A DNA stretch of 64,000 nt from assembly GCA_016712345.1 (NCBI GenBank), contig JADJRH010000001.1, positions 4,402,001-4,466,000 on the forward strand. Direction: 5' to 3'. This document shows positions 44,901 through 53,763 of the stretch, one piece after another. Numbering within the stretch: position 1 is the first letter of the stretch; each line of letters opens with the position of its first letter. Origin of the DNA: Polyangiaceae bacterium. Its GTDB lineage: Bacteria; Myxococcota_A; Polyangia; Polyangiales; Polyangiaceae. The position numbers and the translations under genes are program-made. The notes beneath the pieces were generated by a model that saw nothing but the letters and a program-made list of their open reading frames with translations, had not been told where the DNA came from and searched no databases.

Positions 44901-45989
44901 GCAGTTCTCGAACGCCTCATAGAAATCGCTCCGACGCACGCGGTTGTTGCGCTCGACAACGCCATTCTTCGCGCTCCCGACGACGATGTTTTGCGTGCTC
45001 TTCGATACGCTGCGCGCCTTTCCGAGATTCTCCCTGAAGCGCGCGCGAGCGGCGCTGTGGTTCAAACATTTTTGCACACAGGCAAGCTCGCCGAGGCTCG
45101 ATCCGCGCTCGATTTTGGACGTCGCCTCGGACTTCGCACCATGGGCGACGCGCTTTCGTACGAGGCCGCGCTCATCGATCTCCACCTCGCCGAACTCGAC
45201 ACCGAACAGGCTCGTTCGCTCCTTCGCTCCCTTCTCGCAGATCCCCGACCCTACGCGCGCAACCAAGCGGCGCACGCCGAGATCACCTCTCACTTTCTCG
45301 ACGGTCGCGCCGATCAAGCCTTTGCAAGCCTCACCACCGGCATTCGCCTCGGCATCGACACAGGGTACACATTGGGCACCGCCCGCCTGCTCATTCGCCG
45401 TCTCGCGGCCACCCGATGGCTCGGCCAACCGGCCATCGATCCCGCTCACATTGAATGGCTGTTGCGCGCCTCTGTTGCTCCCGATCAACTCGTGCGCGCC
45501 GTTCGAGCCGAAGCGCAGGTAGAATTGGTCCTTGCGCAAACCGGGCCGGGGGCTGCCCGCGCGCGCGAAAAGGCCCTCGAAGCTCTCGAAGCCGAGGCCA
45601 AAGCCGCGCAAGACGACGCGCTCCTGCACGACGAGCTTCTCATTCAAACCGTACCGTTGGTTCGCCTTGTTCGAGGTGATCGCGAAGCCGTCGCCGTATT
45701 TCAGTCTGCGAGCCGAGTACGCCCACCGGCCCGTCTTCGCCGTTCAATTGACGCGGGCCTCGCGTTTGAAGCGCTCAACGATTTTCCCGCCGCCGCCCGC
45801 GCCTACGCGTTTGCCTGTGATCCAACCGTCGCGCGCGAAAGTGGCATCGAACGCGTGATCGCCTCGATCCGCCTCGAAAAGCTCTTAACGGCCCAGCCCG
45901 AAAACATTCTCGGTCGGCCCATTCAAGTAACCAAGCTCGCCGCTTCCGCCGACCCGGGCCTCATTGCGCACATTCGCGCGCTCAAATGA
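41997..45989 (+). CDS. Membrane Ser/Thr protein kinase with two kinase domains and helical-repeat C-terminus
   Basis: 1330 residues from GTG 41997 with AAAGG upstream. Kinase 1 (about 8-290): P-loop GAGGMAEVF, VIKRLLP lysine, HRDISPQN with Asp149, DLG in place of DFG, APEQ. Kinase 2 (about 362-620): GRGGMAEVF, LKVL lysine, HRDVKPSN with Asp487, DFG, GTPGYAAPEQ. Both keep the catalytic residues. A Pro/Ala linker precedes a transmembrane helix (about 690-712, VGAALAALVLTLAVVAVYTF). The outer part (about 713-1330) is largely helical and looks TPR-like, suggesting a sensory or scaffolding role. Hanks-type kinases of this shape are abundant in myxobacteria; two catalytic domains in one chain are unusual. 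Confidence 0.92.
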   Translation: MSAPRRLGDFEVQRRIGAGGMAEVFSGHQTRRKGTEKRLVIKRLLPEHARSERLRAMFVAEAHLAIVLAHPNLVHVYELADDPTGGLLLAMEYIDGADLGRVLAEVKRRDERLPVEICVRIVELAARGLHYAHEYRDQSGQSLAIVHRDISPQNVLISRDGAVKVADLGVASARFVRDETGVQPGKLRYMAPEQARGEKVDRRCDVYALGIVLYEMLRLVSPYGALRGTTLARAVREGRVKPAVLQLTDIPSDVAPILSAALAAEPHERIGSARELADALARVLFERRAHIDEAAIAAALAPYIDAAANPPESASGVAQHVEPADPGAPISAPNSDDVATVAAKPRAPPRGSLPPESLRPGDVFGRYVLDAHIGRGGMAEVFRARDTILGREIALKVLRTDSDGASRERMLIEAQAAAAFQHAGSVVVYDVGDHEGRPYIAMELVRGRTLTTYLGDSSIPLERKLRWCSSVARVLAAAHRAGLVHRDVKPSNVIVRDDGEVKVVDFGIVRRHHADLGSQGGAPLTAAGAIVGTPGYAAPEQLLGDTVDGRADQFAWAVTLYELLAGRRPWTGDHTAQIVTQTLFEPFPPLQTLVPNLPTPVVDVVERALSRDASARFSSLDEAADALAPFCEAVSAPRSVLPSSPGLGAPSESGERLKVAPVVAAPADANVKESVHIAEDRQSSSRPSRRPALVGAALAALVLTLAVVAVYTFRDSKNVYTGVPAAASAPIPMVAGIRCQNASVSGDSDPEFARALGLGACARLAVELGVEWSGDGDGTPLDVRVDITGTSTKATLVIAGVSAEATAPEPLKTVDHAVSALAPKLKPRALTTAEVQAWGAKDEPSARRIARVFRRRDLRISTDLGPEALRLLDTDPESPFSHLLVLMVSAGGPETLSTAPQRVRERLHLLPPGRQNMIRGLLHMFPVEVDRKEAARLARQSYAETPNDPELVSLYVVMAVRLGLPEAYAVLERLIEIAPTHAVVALDNAILRAPDDDVLRALRYAARLSEILPEARASGAVVQTFLHTGKLAEARSALDFGRRLGLRTMGDALSYEAALIDLHLAELDTEQARSLLRSLLADPRPYARNQAAHAEITSHFLDGRADQAFASLTTGIRLGIDTGYTLGTARLLIRRLAATRWLGQPAIDPAHIEWLLRASVAPDQLVRAVRAEAQVELVLAQTGPGAARAREKALEALEAEAKAAQDDALLHDELLIQTVPLVRLVRGDREAVAVFQSASRVRPPARLRRSIDAGLAFEALNDFPAAARAYAFACDPTVARESGIERVIASIRLEKLLTAQPENILGRPIQVTKLAASADPGLIAHIRALK

Positions 45990-46050
45990 GCTGTTCGCGC
46001 TCGGCGCGCGCCGGCGGCCGACCAATGTGTACGCACTCGCTCAGAACCGA

Positions 46051-47094
46051 TTACAGCCTTGTTTCAACGTGCGTTCGGCGCCGCAGCTCTTCGAGCCACT
46101 TACGCTTCGCCTTGTCCATGATCTCGGCTTGCAGGCGCTGAATCATCTCGGCGCGCGCCTCTTTCAGCCCTGTGTACCTCGAAGGCTGACGGCTCAAGAG
46201 TTTCATCACCACAATCGCCTGCCCTACAACCAGCGGTGCGGCCACTTCACCCGGTTCGAGCGGCATCACCGCCGCTTCCAACTCGGGCGCAAGCACACTC
46301 GCCTTGCCGCCCTGGGTTTGCGGTGAACCGTTTGGTGAACGCACGCCGATGTCGCCTCCGGCATCGCGCGTTGCCGCGTCGTCTGAATACGCTGCCGCAA
46401 GTTTCGCAAAGTCTTCCCCTTTGCGAGCGCGCTCCGCGATCTCCTCCGCCTGCGCTTTTCGCTCGGCGATCGCTTGTGTACTCGCGCCGGGCAGGAGCCT
46501 TAACACCACCCACGCCGGGTGATAGTCGCGAATTTTCCGTTCTTCGCGCACCACGCGGTCATACATGGTTTTCACGTCTTCTTCGGTGATTCGCACGCGC
46601 CCTTTCACGCGAAGCTGAATCATCTTTCCCTCCAGAATCTGCCGCCGCATCTCGTCGCGGTAGTCCTGGTCCGAAAGGCCGTTTCGAGCGCGCGCCGCCT
46701 TAAAAAGTGCGTCTTTTGTTACGCCCTGCGCCGCCGCGATGTTGTCAAAAGCGTTTTCCACTTCTTGGCTCGTGACAGTGATGTTGGCGCGCGTCGCGGC
46801 CTGCGACTCCAGTTCTTCATCCACCATCTTTTCGAGCATGTCCTTCAAGATCTGCGACTGCGCCGCGGCCTGTTGAGCGCCCGCCGGCACCGATTGCATC
46901 ACTTGAAGCAAAAACGGCTTCGATCGATGGCGCAGCTCCGAAAGCAAAATCGGTTTGTCGCCCACAACAGCAACAATGCGCTCCACAACCACCGCATCGG
47001 CCGAGTGCGTGGTTGCGAGAACCGCCGCAGCAAAGGCGCCGGCCACGGCTGCGCGCTTCAGACTCAGAGCAAAAGTTCGCCACAATCGGAACAT
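46051..47094 (-). CDS. SurA-like periplasmic chaperone / parvulin peptidyl-prolyl isomerase
   Basis: 347 residues. Signal peptide (AAVAGAFAAAVLATTHSADA), a SurA-type N-terminal domain (VVERIVAVVGDKPILLSEL ... MLEKMVDEELESQAA), then one parvulin domain (about 205-300) with AERARKGEDFAKLAAAYSDD, GGDIG, and a modified core. SurA folds outer-membrane proteins; this version has one parvulin domain instead of two. Convergent with the kinase gene and divergent from the VWA lipoprotein. Specificity cannot be judged from sequence. Confidence 0.87.
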   Translation of the reverse strand: MFRLWRTFALSLKRAAVAGAFAAAVLATTHSADAVVVERIVAVVGDKPILLSELRHRSKPFLLQVMQSVPAGAQQAAAQSQILKDMLEKMVDEELESQAATRANITVTSQEVENAFDNIAAAQGVTKDALFKAARARNGLSDQDYRDEMRRQILEGKMIQLRVKGRVRITEEDVKTMYDRVVREERKIRDYHPAWVVLRLLPGASTQAIAERKAQAEEIAERARKGEDFAKLAAAYSDDAATRDAGGDIGVRSPNGSPQTQGGKASVLAPELEAAVMPLEPGEVAAPLVVGQAIVVMKLLSRQPSRYTGLKEARAEMIQRLQAEIMDKAKRKWLEELRRRTHVETRL

Positions 47095-47151
47095 CGTCTA
47101 CCTGGGCTGCGCGCGTAGCACGCTCATTTGCAGGCCGCTATCATCGCGCCC

Positions 47152-48285
47152 ATGACAAGCACATTGTTGCGCCGCGGGCTCTATTCGCTCCTTGTTTCCA
47201 CGGCGTTTTGCGCATGTGGCGGCTCAGGTGAAACCGGTACCGGCGGTGAAGGCGGTCAGGGTGCAACGGGATCCGGCGGTGATGCAGGCTCGTTCATTAC
47301 GGGCGGCGGCGGTCAAAGCACCGGCCCCACCATTGATGAGAACTCCGCATGTGCCACCTCGGCAGTTGAGGGTGAATCGCTCCCCGTCACCATGCTCATC
47401 ATGTTCGACAAGAGCGCTTCCATGCTTGAAGACCAAAAATGGGCGGGCGCAAAAGCCGCCTTAATTGCCTTCTTCCAAGACGACGAAAGTGCGGGCTTGT
47501 CTGTCGGACTACGCTTTTTCCCCGACGATTCACCCGCGGCAGGGTGCAACGATCAGGCATGTTCCATTGATGCCTGTTCTCAACCGCTTGTCCTTCCAGG
47601 GCCGCTGACAACCGCCCCAGCCGACAGTGATCCTCAACAAAAAGCGCTTGTCGATGCGGTCAATTCAAAAACCCCGGCCGGTCAAACTCCCATGTACGCC
47701 GCCCTTGGAGGTGCTGAGTTGTGGGCCACCCAAAACGCTCAGAGTGGCAGTAAGAACACCGTCGTTGTGCTCGTGACAGACGGTGAACCAACCACGTGCA
47801 ACACCGATGTCGCCCAAATAGCCGCTTTGGCCAAAGACGCTTTTATCAATGCGGGAGTGCGCACATACGCCATTGGCATGGTGGGTTCCAACCAAACTCA
47901 ACTTGATCAAATCGCATCCGCAGGTGGCACAGACAAGGCTCTTCTGGCGAATGCGGGCAGTGTTGCTGCCAAGTTGGGTGAAGCTCTCGCCAGCATTCAA
48001 AAGGCCCAGATCGCATGCACATTTGATGTTCCAGAAGCTTCCAACCCCGACGAACCCGTTGACCCGGGCAAAGTGAATGTCAACTACCACGATGGCAGTG
48101 GCAAAGTGGTCACCATGCCTAAAGTTTCAGGTATCGACGCCTGCGGCGGCACGTATGGTTGGTATTACGACGACTCGCAAAATCCCCAGTCCATTCTGCT
48201 CTGTCCCGGCACCTGCGCCGAAATTCAAAACAACCCCAACGCCCTCGTCAAAATTCTCCTCGGCTGCGAAACCATCGCAAAATAA
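47152..48285 (+). CDS. VWA-domain lipoprotein
   Basis: 377 residues from ATG 47152; a TTG at 47128 is an alternative. A lipobox-like AFCAC ends the signal peptide, followed by a Gly/Thr-rich linker (GETGTGGEGGQGATGSGGDAG in part). The von Willebrand A domain begins near VTMLIMFDKSASM, with MIDAS DxSxS in DKSAS, and continues with VVLVTDGEPTTC. Several cysteines suggest disulphides in the mature protein. Expected at the outer surface, binding a protein partner through a metal ion; ligand unknown. Confidence 0.87.
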   Translation: MTSTLLRRGLYSLLVSTAFCACGGSGETGTGGEGGQGATGSGGDAGSFITGGGGQSTGPTIDENSACATSAVEGESLPVTMLIMFDKSASMLEDQKWAGAKAALIAFFQDDESAGLSVGLRFFPDDSPAAGCNDQACSIDACSQPLVLPGPLTTAPADSDPQQKALVDAVNSKTPAGQTPMYAALGGAELWATQNAQSGSKNTVVVLVTDGEPTTCNTDVAQIAALAKDAFINAGVRTYAIGMVGSNQTQLDQIASAGGTDKALLANAGSVAAKLGEALASIQKAQIACTFDVPEASNPDEPVDPGKVNVNYHDGSGKVVTMPKVSGIDACGGTYGWYYDDSQNPQSILLCPGTCAEIQNNPNALVKILLGCETIAK

Positions 48286-48377
48286 AGCCCAAGCCCTTTG
48301 ACGCTTTGCGGCATGCAAACAATACGATCGCCGCCTGTTGCAGTCGCCCGCGGTCAGGAGTAATTCGCCGCCCACCT

Positions 48378-49769
48378 ATGCGTTTTCCCGAGCCGACCTC
48401 CGGTCAAGCCATCACAATGTCCCCCTCCGGCCACCTTGAAGTGCCGGACAATCCCATCATCCCGTATATCGAGGGCGACGGTACCGGTCCCGATATTTGG
48501 CGTGCCAGCCAACGCGTTCTCGATGCCGCGGTTGAAAAAGCCTACGGCGGCAAAAAGAGCATTGCCTGGTATGAAGTGTACGCCGGTGAAAAGTGCTTCA
48601 ACAAGTTCGGCAATTGGCTCGCCGATGAAACCGTTGAGGCGTATCGCAAATACCTTGTTGGTATTAAAGGCCCCCTCACAACCCCCATTGGCAAAGGCAT
48701 TCGCTCACTCAACGTGGCTCTTCGCCAGCTGTTAGACCTGTATGTCTGCCTTCGCCCCGTCCGCTGGTACAAGGGAGTTCCTTCGCCGGTGAAAGACCCC
48801 GGCGCGGTCGACATGGTGATCTTCCGTGAAAACACAGAAGACATCTACGCCGGTATTGAGTGGGAGGCAGAATCGCCTGAAGCCAAAAAGGTCATTGAGT
48901 TTCTTCAAAAAGAAATGGGCGTCAAAAAGATCCGCTTCCCTGGATCAAGCGGTATTGGCATCAAGCCCGTAAGCCGTGAAGGCACCGAGCGGCTGGTTCG
49001 ATCTGCTATTGAATACGCCCTCAAGTTCAATCGCAAGAGCGTCACTTTCGTTCACAAAGGCAACATCATGAAGTTCACCGAAGGTGCCTTTAAGAACTGG
49101 GGGTACACGCTCGCCGCGCGTGACTTCCGCGACCAGGTTGTCACCGAGCGTGAAACCTGGATTTTGGGTAACAAAGAAAAAAATCCCGACATCAGTGTGG
49201 AGGCCAATGCCCGTGAAATTGAGCCCGGTTACGACATGGCTCCGGCCGACATGCAGGCAGAATTCCGCGCCGAGGTGGAAGCCGCTCTCAAACTCTGGGA
49301 TACCCATGGTCAAGGCAAGTGGAAGAAAAAGCTCAAGGTCCGCGACTCCATCGCCGACATTACGCTCCAACAGGTGCTTACCCGTCCCAAAGACTTTGAT
49401 GTCATTGCCACCCTCAATCTGAATGGTGACTACCTGTCAGATGCGCTTGCAGCCCAAATCGGCGGTATTGGCATCGCCCCCGGTGGCAATATCAACTACG
49501 TCACCGGCCACGCCATTTTTGAAGCTACCCATGGCACCGCGCCCAAATATGCCAATCTCGACAAGGTCAACCCCGGCTCGGTTATCTTGTCAGGTCAGAT
49601 GATGCTCAACCACCTCGGTTGGACAGAAGCGGCCAACCTGATTGATAAAGGGATGGATGGGGCCATCGGCGCCAAGACAGTCACGTACGATTTTGCTCGT
49701 TTGATGGAAGGGGCCAAAGAAATTAAGTGCTCCGAGTTTGCGGGTGAAATCATCAAACACATGGGTTGA
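48378..49769 (+). CDS. icd: NADP-dependent isocitrate dehydrogenase
   Basis: 463 residues from ATG 48378 (MRFPEP...). The only good Shine-Dalgarno (AGGAG, 48356-48360) is 17 nt away, so the exact start is soft and ATG 48417 is possible. E. coli-type sequence: IPYIEGDGTGPDIW, GIRSLNVALRQLLDLYVCLRPVRWY with the serine that AceK phosphorylates in E. coli, and the C-terminal GGIGIAPGGNINY and EATHGTAPKYA. It oxidatively decarboxylates isocitrate to 2-oxoglutarate in the TCA cycle. mdh lies 9 kb downstream. Confidence 0.96.
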   Translation: MRFPEPTSGQAITMSPSGHLEVPDNPIIPYIEGDGTGPDIWRASQRVLDAAVEKAYGGKKSIAWYEVYAGEKCFNKFGNWLADETVEAYRKYLVGIKGPLTTPIGKGIRSLNVALRQLLDLYVCLRPVRWYKGVPSPVKDPGAVDMVIFRENTEDIYAGIEWEAESPEAKKVIEFLQKEMGVKKIRFPGSSGIGIKPVSREGTERLVRSAIEYALKFNRKSVTFVHKGNIMKFTEGAFKNWGYTLAARDFRDQVVTERETWILGNKEKNPDISVEANAREIEPGYDMAPADMQAEFRAEVEAALKLWDTHGQGKWKKKLKVRDSIADITLQQVLTRPKDFDVIATLNLNGDYLSDALAAQIGGIGIAPGGNINYVTGHAIFEATHGTAPKYANLDKVNPGSVILSGQMMLNHLGWTEAANLIDKGMDGAIGAKTVTYDFARLMEGAKEIKCSEFAGEIIKHMG

Positions 49770-49911
49770 CTTTCACTTTGGCCAACAGGGGGGCCCCTGT
49801 GTACCGACCTGAATCAACTTGCCCAATGGACTCGCCGGGCAGCTACCGTGGGTGTGAGACCGGCGCGGTGGGCGGTGGACGCGAACAAGGCAAACCCCTA
49901 CACTGACACTG

Positions 49912-51324
49912 GTGAAGTCGCCCAAACCCGAGCGTTCTCTTCAACGTCTCGCCAATGTGTACACATCTTGGATGCAACGCCTGCCCAAGTCGGCTGCATT
50001 TTTGCCCCTGCTTATCTGGGCGGGCGGCGCCTGTGCCGCTGCTCAAAGTTCCACCGGCACCGGGGGTGAGGCCGGGGCCGCCGCCTCCAGCTCGGTGACG
50101 TCCTCGTCGTCGGGTGGGTCCACCTCCTCGGGTGAAACTTCCACGTCCACTTCGTCGTCAGCGAGCACCGGTGGGATGGGTGGCGCGGGCGGATCGGGTG
50201 GAGGTTCTTCCACAACCACCACCGCGTCCACCGGTGGCAGCGGCGGAGCCACCACGTCCAGCACAAGTTCCACATCGGGCACCGGAGGGGGAGCCCCCAA
50301 GCCGGAACTCGTGGCCCTTGTGGGTGGAACCAATATGTACGGATGCAGCTTTGCTGAGTCCGACGGTTGGACAGTCCAAAACCTGACAGGTACAACCAAC
50401 GCGCCCACCGCTGTAACGGCAGAATCGGTCGCTGCCGCGGTAGGCCTTTTTCGGTCGGGTTCCGCGGCAGAACTGCGATTTACAAAATGGGATGGTTCCA
50501 CGTGGACCGGCCCTCTCACCATTGGCATGCAAGCGCAGGCGCAGGGCGCACCTTCCATGCGTCTCATCAACCCACAATCGGCGGTTGGATATTGGGGGTC
50601 TGACAACAAACACTACTTTGCCCAATACGCCGGCCAAAACGGTGGATGGTCCCCCGTTGCCGAACCTGTACAGCCGCCCGCAGGTGTACACAGCTTTGGG
50701 TCAAGTGCGCCGAGCATTGCCACTCTCGCGGCTGAAGTGTACCTTGCCCACGCCGGTACCGATGGCAAAGTGTACGAACAAAAGCGCGCCGCCGGCGTTT
50801 GGCAGTCCGCCGCCGGGCACGACGTTGGGGGTATTAACACAGCGGTCACCCCGACCATGGTTACCCTGACGGGAGCGGGCGAAGACCTGATGATTGTGTA
50901 CGCTCTCGCTTCCAACAGTCAGATCGGTTGGATCACGCGTAAAACAATGCCTGCCGGCCAATGGTCAAGCGGTGCCGTCATCACCGACGCTCTCACTCAA
51001 ACGGCGGTTTCAGTTGCCCCTCTACCCAACGGCGGCGCCGTCATGGCATTTCGAGGGCTAAATACCAATGTGTACGCAAGCGTCTACCAGCCGGGCGCAA
51101 ACCCACCCTGGAGCGCGCCCATGCAGGTTGGGGGTGCCGGGTTAACCACCCCCTCGGCTCCGGCCGTTGCACCGGGCGCGGGTATGGCCACCGCCGAACT
51201 TCTCGTTGCCGACACACAAAGCCAGTTCGCCAAACACAGTCGCCTGATCAACGGGGTTTGGACAACTCCCGTCGATGCTGCCGGTCCGGGAGTCTCTTTC
51301 GTCGGACTCACAAAAATCCCCTGA
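49912..51324 (+). CDS. Secreted lipoprotein with Ser/Thr/Gly linker and beta-propeller-like domain
   Basis: 470 residues from GTG 49912; ATG 49972 would give a cleaner signal peptide (MQRLPKSAAFLPLLIWAGGAC). The lipobox GGAC is followed by about 90 residues made almost only of Ser, Thr, Gly and Ala. The remainder (about 135-470) has repeating blocks with GWTVQNLTG, WDGSTWTG, GGWSPVAE and GVWQSAAGH, each about 45-55 residues apart, resembling the blades of lectin or sialidase-type propellers. Probably a surface binding protein; ligand unknown. Confidence 0.75.
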   Translation: MKSPKPERSLQRLANVYTSWMQRLPKSAAFLPLLIWAGGACAAAQSSTGTGGEAGAAASSSVTSSSSGGSTSSGETSTSTSSSASTGGMGGAGGSGGGSSTTTTASTGGSGGATTSSTSSTSGTGGGAPKPELVALVGGTNMYGCSFAESDGWTVQNLTGTTNAPTAVTAESVAAAVGLFRSGSAAELRFTKWDGSTWTGPLTIGMQAQAQGAPSMRLINPQSAVGYWGSDNKHYFAQYAGQNGGWSPVAEPVQPPAGVHSFGSSAPSIATLAAEVYLAHAGTDGKVYEQKRAAGVWQSAAGHDVGGINTAVTPTMVTLTGAGEDLMIVYALASNSQIGWITRKTMPAGQWSSGAVITDALTQTAVSVAPLPNGGAVMAFRGLNTNVYASVYQPGANPPWSAPMQVGGAGLTTPSAPAVAPGAGMATAELLVADTQSQFAKHSRLINGVWTTPVDAAGPGVSFVGLTKIP

Positions 51325-51463
51325 CGCCTGCTCAGTCGGGTCACGTTTCAGCATGCAAACATGGCATGCCAAAGCGCCGCCTTTTCGCCCCCACCCCTCG
51401 CGGTAATAACTCCCCCCAGAGCGATGGCTGACGCGTCACGCCAAGAATCTGAAGCGCCTGGAT

Positions 51464-51916
51464 GCCTGTGACGTCTCTTTCACCACGGAATCACCGAGAA
51501 CACGGAGGGTCACGGAGTCCGTGGAACTCCGTGATCTCCGTGCCTCCTAGGTAACTTCCCTTTAGCGGAACGTTCTGCAAGGCACGGATCCAGTCTTGTC
51601 GAGACGTTTGGGACACCCTTGCCCGTCGCCAAGCGGAAAAGCGAACAGCGTGGCGCGTCGGGTTCTCCAGATGGAGTTCTGTGGCGAGCGCAGCCACGAC
51701 GAAAACGAGAGACAGGCGAGACCGGTGGATGGCGACGTGATGGACATCTCAAGTCGCCGGACCTCCCAGAACGGGCTCTTTTCTGCTGCATCGACAACTC
51801 AACCGCAACGAGTTACTCGCCGTTCGAATGAGGCGCATGCGCCGCTGGGGAACTCCGTGTTGATTACGACGTGTCAGGAATCGAGACGTCTCAAGTCATT
51901 GCGAGGCGCTGAAGTC
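51464..51916 (+). repeat. Dispersed modular repeat, copy 2
   Basis: Begins TGCCTGTGACGTCTC, followed by CACGG-rich short repeats and the 330-bp core also found inverted at 25589-25965. It ends TCATTGCGAGGCG. This occupies most of the gene-free stretch 51325-51982; I see nothing else there. Confidence 0.85.
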
Positions 51917-51982
51917 ACCCTCCGCTGAATGGCGCCGCGAACCGCTCCATCCGAGCACGGAATATGCCTGTCTACCATCGTC

Positions 51983-53722
51983 ATGATTCCGTCCGCGCTT
52001 GCCCGTTTCCCCACGTGGGGCACAGCCGCGTTGGGTGCCTTTACGCTTTTGGCTTCGGGCTGCGCGCCGCTCCCCCTGCGCCGCTTTCCACTCGCCGACG
52101 TCCTGTGGAACGACCCTGACCAAAACCCTCACGCGTCGCGTCCCGCTGAACGTGAAATCATGAGCGTCTGGGATGGGATGGATAAAACGGTGTTTCAGCG
52201 GGCTTCCAACGGGTTGAGGTTTCACCCGAGTCGCGAGGCCATCAATGTCAACGCCCTTGATGAGGTTCCCAATTCCAGTTGGTTTACCAATCGCCTCGGA
52301 TGGGTAGATTTTTCGCCCGAGCACGTGGCCCGCGGCGCGTGTACCCCGGGTCAGATTTTACAAAAACCGTGGAAAATTGTGGGTGGAAAGCCCAACGGGA
52401 TCAACCCCGGTTTCATCATTGTCGACGCGGCCGGCAAAAAGGCCCTCCTCAAGTTTGACGGCAACGTCCAGGCCGAACGCAATTCAGCCGCCGACGCCAT
52501 CGGCGCGGCTTTATATTACTCCGCTGGGTATTACACTCCTTGCAACCAGGTGGTCGCCTTTGTGCCCACCGACCTAACCATCCAAGAGGGGGTGACAGTT
52601 AAAAACGAACTGCGTCAAAAAGTGCCGCTGACGCTTGAAAAAGTGCAACAAATCCTGCAATCTGCCAACACCTTCCCAAACGGTCAACTCCGAGCGGGAG
52701 CCAGCATTTTTATCGACGGTAAGACCCTTGGCCCGTGGTCATACCTGGGTATAAAAGAAGACGATCCCAATGACGTTGTTCCGCACGAACATCGGCGTGA
52801 ACTGCGAGGCATGAAGGTGCTCGCCGCGCTGACAGATCACATTGATTCGCGCGAAGAAAACACCATGATGAGCTTTATTTCCGGGGCCGACGGTCGCGGC
52901 TATATTCGCCATTACATGCTCGACCTGAGCGACACATTTGGGTCAATCTGGGTGCACGAACCAAAAGGTGTGGCCGATGCCATGTCGCGGCGGCTTGGCT
53001 TTTCCAATTACCTGGACCTTGAACATATACCCATTGACTTTCTAACCTTTGGGGTGATCACCCGTCCCTGGGACAAAGCCCAATTTTCACCCGATACCGG
53101 CAACACGTTTGGCTATTACGAAGGTGAACGTTTTGTCCCCGACACCTGGCACAACGGGTACCCCAATCCCGCGTTTGCCAATTGTACAGAACGCGACGCC
53201 GCGTGGATGGCTCGCATCGTGGCCGAACTTTCACACCAACACTTGGAAGCCGTGAGCCATCTGGGCAAGTTTACCAACGAACGTTACCGAACGGCGCTTG
53301 TGAGCATTGTCAAACAACGTAGAACAAAGATCCTTGAGCGCTATCTCACTCAACTTTCACCCCTCATGCGCCCCACCGTTGAGCAGGGTAAACTCTGCGT
53401 TGTCGATGCGGCTGTGCGTGGGGGCATTCGCAAGGCGGCCGAGCGCCTCTACTCCTCCACGGCGTACGTAGGCAATTCGCTTGATGTCGGGCATGAAAGC
53501 CAAAAACATACCGTTGATAAAGTCGGTGGCGTCTGCTTCAATCTACCCAACGCTCTAGACTCGACCGGCTCTGCTCCTGTGTACATTGTCATCGATCTGA
53601 TTGTGTACACAACCGGAGCCGATCATCCCGGCCCCGCCCGCGTCCATCTCTACCAAACCGACATGGACAAATATCAAATCGTCGGACTTGAACGTCCCAG
53701 CACCTTCAGCCCTCCCAAGTAG
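51983..53722 (+). CDS. Lipoprotein with atypical kinase-like (CotH/HipA/Fam20-like) signature
   Basis: 579 residues from ATG 51983. Signal peptide ends in LLASGC (lipobox). The body carries a kinase-like series: KKALLKFD with Lys157, then Glu165 in AERNSAADAIGAALY; a catalytic-loop-like HIDSREEN (286-293, Asp288, Asn293); and a metal-binding-like DLSDTFG (314-320, Asp314, Asp317). This order (Lys, Glu, HxD...N, D-x-x-D-x-x-G) is shared by atypical kinases such as CotH, HipA and Fam20, but no family match is claimed. No pseudokinase-type loss is evident. Extracytoplasmic phosphorylation would need an ATP source. Stands alone between two repeat copies. Confidence 0.6.
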   Translation: MIPSALARFPTWGTAALGAFTLLASGCAPLPLRRFPLADVLWNDPDQNPHASRPAEREIMSVWDGMDKTVFQRASNGLRFHPSREAINVNALDEVPNSSWFTNRLGWVDFSPEHVARGACTPGQILQKPWKIVGGKPNGINPGFIIVDAAGKKALLKFDGNVQAERNSAADAIGAALYYSAGYYTPCNQVVAFVPTDLTIQEGVTVKNELRQKVPLTLEKVQQILQSANTFPNGQLRAGASIFIDGKTLGPWSYLGIKEDDPNDVVPHEHRRELRGMKVLAALTDHIDSREENTMMSFISGADGRGYIRHYMLDLSDTFGSIWVHEPKGVADAMSRRLGFSNYLDLEHIPIDFLTFGVITRPWDKAQFSPDTGNTFGYYEGERFVPDTWHNGYPNPAFANCTERDAAWMARIVAELSHQHLEAVSHLGKFTNERYRTALVSIVKQRRTKILERYLTQLSPLMRPTVEQGKLCVVDAAVRGGIRKAAERLYSSTAYVGNSLDVGHESQKHTVDKVGGVCFNLPNALDSTGSAPVYIVIDLIVYTTGADHPGPARVHLYQTDMDKYQIVGLERPSTFSPPK

Positions 53723-53763
53723 CGCTTGCTGAAGCGTCAAGCAACGACCGGACACGTCTCGAC

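Noticed and set aside
44685..45647. 320-residue minus-strand open frame opposite the twin kinase
   Set aside because: Shadow of the helical C-terminal region; no start signal or motif.
48159..48377. N-terminal extension of isocitrate dehydrogenase
   Set aside because: Overlaps the end of the VWA lipoprotein gene and encodes a basic segment unlike Icd proteins.
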